Shown here one piece after another: positions 59,263 to 64,000 of a stretch of 64,000 nt of DNA (position 1 is the stretch's first letter; every line of letters starts with the position of its first letter). The stretch is from assembly GCA_027704905.1 (NCBI GenBank), contig CM051019.1, forward strand, positions 17,340,185-17,404,184, given 5' to 3'. The translations under genes and the position numbers were made by a program. The notes beneath the pieces were generated by a model, which was given only the letters and a program-made list of their open reading frames with translations, ran no database searches and was not told where the DNA came from. The DNA comes from Muraenolepis orangiensis (lineage: Eukaryota; Chordata; Actinopteri; Gadiformes; Muraenolepididae).

Positions 59263-59559
59263 GTGAGAACAGTTCCTGGCCTTTCTTAAATGGATTAGTC
59301 TCACAGACCGACGTTATCACAGTCCCGTCAGGATCAATGAGGATCAATTGTTAGAACGTTCAGGAAACTCTGAGCACATCTTTACTGCATTTATTTTGTA
59401 TTCTACTGTATTTTTATATACGTATTTCACTGGATTATACTGCATTCTACTGTATTGTACTGTATTATATCGTTTTCTACCGCATTACATTGTATTCTTC
59501 TATATTCCACTGGGTTCTATTGCATATATTTGATCCTGCTGTATGTTCTGTCTTTGCAG

Positions 59560-59630
59560 GTGGTTACACTCTGAGCTCGGGGGCTGCGACCAGCACACCT
59601 GGAGGAACTGAATCTCATACCAACACCTGA
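59560..59630 (+). CDS. ADGRF-like last coding exon
   Basis: After 'tctttgcag' it reads '(R)GYTLSSGAATSTPGGTESH', then 'TNT' and TGA at 59628-59630. The phase matches the preceding exon (C + GT gives Arg). Short Ser/Thr-rich tails of this kind are usual for the family. Confidence 0.82.
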
Positions 59631-59757
59631 CTGCCTCACAGCCAATCGGAACATCCCTTCATGTGGCCAATCTGTCCAATCACACTTTTTAAATGGATCA
59701 TCACTGAAAATATTGAACATATTGCATATCCTTATTTAAACAACCTATCTGTGCTCA

Positions 59758-59763
59758 ATAAAA
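59758..59763 (+). terminator. Poly(A) signal of the ADGRF-like gene
   Basis: Canonical AATAAA 128 nt after the stop codon. Confidence 0.7.
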
Positions 59764-59764
59764 T

Positions 59765-62455
59765 GGTATACATTATCATATACAGGTATATATTCTATAG
59801 TAAAACCATGGAATTCAGCTGGCATGTATAATGGGGAACATTTGTTTGTGAATATTAAACGTTATATTAACTATTTGTGAGAAATTGAAATGCGTTACAT
59901 GTTTGTTGTTTCAGTTCTATTTTCGGAGTTTCTGCTTTAGTAAAGATGTGTAACTTTAGTTTGGTCTGCCTCGACACGCGCAGCGCTCCCCATGTGATCG
60001 GAGAACAACAGCTGAGAGATCGGATGCAAAATGTCTGCTTTGTTTGTCTTAAACAAATGTGCGTGACTCCGTCTGTCTGGGCCATTGACTCACAGAAGAC
60101 ATCAGTCAAATTTGAGCTGAAGCATCGCCAGCAGGCAAAACTACCGTCGGAACTACTCCGCCCCACGGGGGCACTATGGAGAGGTCTAGTTAGGTAGCCT
60201 GAGAGGGTCAAAAAGCATTTTTCCGGTCTCTTACTTCCTGTGAGCTGTGTTCTTACTTCCTGTGTTCTCTCACTTCCTGTGAGCGGTGTGTTCTCTTACT
60301 TAATGTCGGCTGGACACCAGACCGACATTAAGAACAAGATAGGAACAACAGGGAAAAGACACTAAATATAGTTTTCTGAAGCAATATTCCGAAATATGTA
60401 ACAAATGGATATCCCTCTACCGAAAGTCTCTCCCACCTCTCAACTCATGTAACCAAAATGGATATCATTCCCCATACATCATTTACATTCATGCCTGTAG
60501 TTAGGTAAAGTTCGGCATATAAAGAGGTGTAGTTAGGTATAAAGACAAGGTCTAACTAGGTGTAGTTAGGACACATTACATAGTAGTAGTGAACTACGGA
60601 TATTCATCCATAACAGTGAGTCGAAAAGGCTTTAGTAAATATGTCTACATCTCAGCAGCATTTTGGGTTTTCTTGTGGAATTGTTTAGTTTTACCAACTA
60701 TTGTTTCTAGATGGGTTCTACCAGTTGGGTTCTACCAACTGTAATGTTTCCAGTTGGGTTCTACCAGTTGGGTTCTACCTACTGTATTAACCAGATCAGC
60801 ACCCTGAGGGGGCGGAGTCTAGTTCAACCAATGAACTAGATGCTACACCAAGACAGGAGAACTCCAATGATAACATAGCAGTGTCTTTCCCTCTTGGTTT
60901 GTATATGATTTGTCTTGTTTGAGCTGCAGGTGGTTTTGCATGTGGAGACGGTGGCTGACCTTTTGGTGTTGTGTTGCTTCCCAACATGGCCTCCGTGTAA
61001 ACACAGGACCACACCAACAACGCCATTCAAATGTCCTCCTCACAGCCAGCTAGTTATTCATTAGCAGCCCTGACAAGGTCATCAAAATACCACAGATTAG
61101 TTCCCCCCCCCCCCCCCTCGATATTAGAAAGGAACCAGGATGATCCGAGGGGTGATTTGGGGGGTTCTGGTATGGGGCTGGGAAGAAGAAGGAACCACTG
61201 GTGTTGCACTGCTGGGTTCTTGTTCACCACGGGACCTGTCCGGAAAACTCTGTAAAAGGATTCAAAAGACTATCAATTGGGGTGTGTAAGTGTCGGGCCG
61301 CGACCCCCTCCGACCTGCAACTGGAGTGCGACCCATTTTGGGTCCCACCCCATAGTTTAAGAAACACTGCTTCAGTGAAACAATGCTCGTCACATGACCT
61401 TTTCTGAGGAGACAAGGTCAGGAAGAGACGAGGAAGGACGCCAAGGTCTTTAAGTGATGAGGTCTCAAGGAGTTGAGCTGCAGTTGACGAGGTCTCAAGG
61501 AAACAAAGTCTCGAGGAGACGAGGAAGGAGACAAGGTTAAAAAAGAGACAAACATCTTGAGGAGGTAGATGAAGTGTAGGAGACGAGCTCTGAAGGAGAA
61601 GGACACATTTGGTAAACAAATAAACATGGAAAAGTCCTAAGGCTCTCCCCCTTGGATAGCATGGAGATAAATTAGTGATGCAAATCGTTTGTTAAGGACA
61701 AACTCACGCATTAACACACACCCACACGCACACATACACACACATGCACACACACACACACACACGCACACACACACGCAGACAGGGGAGGCCACACACA
61801 CATTTGCCCTCCATCAGCTGCGGAGCTTCGTTGAGGAGCTCCGGGGATCCGTGAGCCACCAGACCTGCTGAGACCTCTCTTCTGGTAGGTAGCTCCTCTC
61901 TTCCTCGCTCTCCAGCACTCAGATCGTAGAACTAGAGGTTGATGTGGTGATGGGCTGCTGTCCAGTAAGGCCGCAGATGCCCCCATCGGTCCGATCTGTT
62001 TTAGTGACGAGGTCAATAGAACAGATCGGACCGATGTGCCTTGAAATGTAGACCCTTAAGATGCCGTGTTCAGAAAAGGGTTGTATTCTGCATTGGAATA
62101 GTAATTATTATATATTATATATGTTAATTAAGAGTTCCTCGTTAGAAGTGTAAAAAAAAAAGCACTCAACATTTTTTGGATGACTGAAAGAGTGTGATTT
62201 ACTGTGGTATAATTGTGTGTGTCCGTTGAATGTTAAAAGTGTGTTGGCATGTAAGGCTCTGTCTAAGGGTCCCCTTTTGGAAGCATATGAAAGATCCTGG
62301 TTAGGTTCCTTGGTGTGACTTTTAAGGAAATATTGAAAGTGTGTGCTTTGTGTGTCGTGCTGTGATTGTTTGCTGTCGACACATCGTTTGGCCTAAGTGA
62401 CGTTGGTTAAGTTGGTTAAGTGTGAACGAGGTAACAAGCCTTGTCACAAACCTTC
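59765..62455. other. Intergenic region between receptor and next gene
   Basis: No coding exon recognised. It holds short tandem words ('acttcctgtgagc' at 60230-60300; 'gttgggttctacca' at 60710-60780; 'gacgaggaagga' near 61420-61560), a poly-C run (about 61104-61117), (CA)n at 61720-61790, and two inverted repeats (60299-60332 and 61985-62035). Confidence 0.5.
61985..62035. repeat. Inverted repeat, 16-bp arms
   Basis: 'atcggtccgatctgtt' (61985-62000) is perfectly complementary to 62020-62035, separated by 19 nt. Confidence 0.9.
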
Positions 62456-62459
62456 TTAC

Positions 62460-63260
62460 AAAGCAAGGAAGGTTTCTAAATAGGAGCCAAGGTTCTAGGA
62501 AGCATAGAAGGTCCCTACATAGGAGCCAAGTTTCTCGCAAGCATGGGAGGTTTCTAGATAGGGGCCAAGGTTCTAGGAAGCAACAAAGGTTCCTTCGATA
62601 GGGGCCAGGGCCAAGGTTATAGGAAGCATGGAAGGTTCCTTCGATAGGGGAAAAGGTTCTAGGAACCATGGAAGGTTTCTAGATAGGGGCCAAGGTTCTC
62701 GCAAGCATGGAAGGTTTCTAGATAGGGGCCAAGGTTCTCAAATGCATGGAAGGTTCCTTCGATAGGGGCCAAGGTTCTAGGAAGCAACAAAGCTTCCTTT
62801 GATAGGGGCCAGGGCCAAGGTTTTAGGAAGCATGGAAGGTTCCTTCGATAAGGGAAAAGGTTCTATGAACCATGGAAGGTTTCTAGATAGGGGCAGGGCC
62901 AAGGTTCTAGGAAGCATGGAAGGTTCCTTCAATAGGGGCCAAGGTTCTAGGAACCATGGAAGGTTCCTTCAATAGGGGACAAGGTTATAGGAACCATGGA
63001 AGGTCCCTAGATAAGAGCCAAGGTTCTAGGAAGCGTGGAAGGTTCCTTCGATAGGGGCCAAGGTTCTAGGAAGCATGGAAGGTCCCTAGATAGGGGCCAA
63101 GGTTTTAAGACGCATGGAAGGTTCCTTAGATAGGGCCCAAGGTTCTAGGAAGCATGGAAGGTTCCTTGGATATGGGCCAAAGTTCTAGGAAGCATGGAAT
63201 GTCCTAGATAGGAGTCAAGGTTCTAGGAAGCATGGAAGGTTCCTCGTTAGGAGGTTCTAG
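62460..63260. repeat. ~37-40 bp 'aggttctaggaagcatggaa' minisatellite
   Basis: About 20 variable copies of 'ccaaggttctaggaagcatg' plus 'gaaggttccttcgatagggg'. Some carry an extra 'gccagg' insertion. Confidence 0.93.
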
Positions 63261-63354
63261 GAAGCACGGTCATAGAAGTATTTGTGTTATTTCAAAGTCA
63301 AAGTCCAAAGAGATGAGCTCAAGTCAGTCATGGTGCCTATGCAAAGTCATGCAA

Positions 63355-63355
<1 letters not shown>

Positions 63356-63423
<68 letters not shown>

Positions 63424-63690
63424 TTGTATGTCGTATGTGTATTGGTGTGTATTAGTGTGTGTATAAGGTGTGTGTTAGGGTGTATTGATGTGTATTGGTG
63501 GTGTGTATTAGTTGTGTATTGGTGTGTATTGGTGTGTATTAGGTGTGTATAAAACATGTATTAGTGTGTATTAAACGTGTATTAGTGTGTATTAGACATG
63601 TGTATTAGTGTGTATCGGTGTGTATTAAACATGTATTAATGTGTATTAGTGTGCATAAGTGCGTAACAGTGTGTGTGTGTTTCATCCATC
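63356..63690. repeat. (CA)n microsatellite and 'gtgtattagtgt' repeat
   Basis: A perfect (AC)n at 63356-63420 is followed by a degenerate TG-rich array of 'tgtgtatt(a/g)gt' words up to just before the next first exon. Confidence 0.9.
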
Positions 63691-63697
63691 AGGCACC

Positions 63698-63748
63698 ATG
63701 CTGTGCAGGTTACTGTTCCTCCTGGGAGCAGTCTTCATCTACCACCAG
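63698..63748 (+). CDS. Signal-peptide exon of a second ADGRF-like gene (partial)
   Basis: ATG at 63698 follows 'tcatccatcaggcacc', a good initiation context and a possible splice acceptor, and opens 'MLCRLLFLLGAVFIYHQ', a typical signal peptide. It ends in phase 0 before GTAACA. Size class, phase and hydrophobic character match exon 1 of the receptor at 20868. The gene runs off the window. Confidence 0.55.
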
Positions 63749-63883
63749 GTAACACACATCAATTACGAATAACCAATAACCAATAATCAATCATCAATAA
63801 GAAATACGAATAACCAATTATCAGTAATTACATGCATTCAATACACAAAATGTAATTAGTAATTATCCTCTCTCTTTCTCTAG

Positions 63884-63896
63884 GTCATCGGAGGGG
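63884..63896 (+). CDS. Microexon of the second ADGRF-like gene (13 nt, tentative)
   Basis: 'gtcatcggagggg' lies between 'tctttctctag' and GTAATG. It would take phase 0 to phase 1 (VIGG plus one base), the same phase change as the 25-nt microexon at 21130. Support is only from splice sites and this parallel. Confidence 0.4.
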
Positions 63897-63899
63897 GTA

Positions 63900-64000
63900 A
63901 TGCACACTATACTACATAACAATATACTACATATATAACAATATACTACATAACAATATACTACATATATAACAATATACTACACAACAATATTCTACAT
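63900..64000. repeat. 'acaatatactacatatata' short tandem repeat at window edge
   Basis: Alternating 'acaatatactacat(aac)' and 'atataacaatatactaca' units continue to the end of the window. Confidence 0.85.

Overview
The window looks like a scaffold from a teleost (ray-finned fish) genome. The evidence is genes with short GT..AG introns, degraded Tc1-like, hAT and several non-LTR (LINE) elements of kinds common in fish, tRNA-derived SINEs, and long CA/GT and TA microsatellites. There are no operons, ribosome-binding sites or other bacterial signals. One 10-N assembly gap lies at 23991-24000.

Layout. 1-5560 holds no gene I can support: imperfect tandem repeats, a dead Tc1-like transposon, microsatellites and a GC-rich CRE/E-box segment. 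5568-7975 is a hAT-type element with a perfect 8-bp target duplication, and it contains about 41 copies of a 37-bp minisatellite. 9087-12671 (minus strand) is a complete six-exon gene for the nucleolar ribosome-biogenesis protein RPL7L1 (245 codons plus stop). 13.0-20.3 kb is a mosaic of mobile elements: a second hAT element with a 30-bp-arm hairpin, LINE fragments (one with the inverted 5' part typical of twin priming), two SINEs and shared minisatellites.

20868-59630 (plus strand) is a single adhesion G-protein-coupled receptor gene of the ADGRF (subfamily VI) type. It can be followed from a signal-peptide exon, through cysteine-rich module exons, a Thr/Ser/Pro-rich mucin-like stalk, SEA-domain exons, a hormone-receptor-like cysteine exon and the GAIN/GPS, to a seven-helix receptor with a spliced cytoplasmic tail. 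Its most striking part is 24001-48570: 27 almost identical tandem copies of a 909-bp genomic unit. Each copy carries two symmetric phase-1 exons (177 and 171 nt), so all copies could be spliced in frame into about 3,100 residues of repeated 116-residue modules. The array starts at the assembly gap, so its true size is unknown. Divergent relatives of the same two exons lie on both sides and show how it was derived.

After the receptor's poly(A) signal at 59758, the sequence is repeat-rich to 63.7 kb. There a signal-peptide exon and a microexon with the same phases as the first receptor's exons 1-2 suggest a second tandem ADGRF-like gene running off the right edge.

The main caveats are these: exon calls rest on reading frame, splice-site and phase logic only; at least one SEA-region exon is missing from the model; and the mucin exon carries a 2-nt frame disruption.
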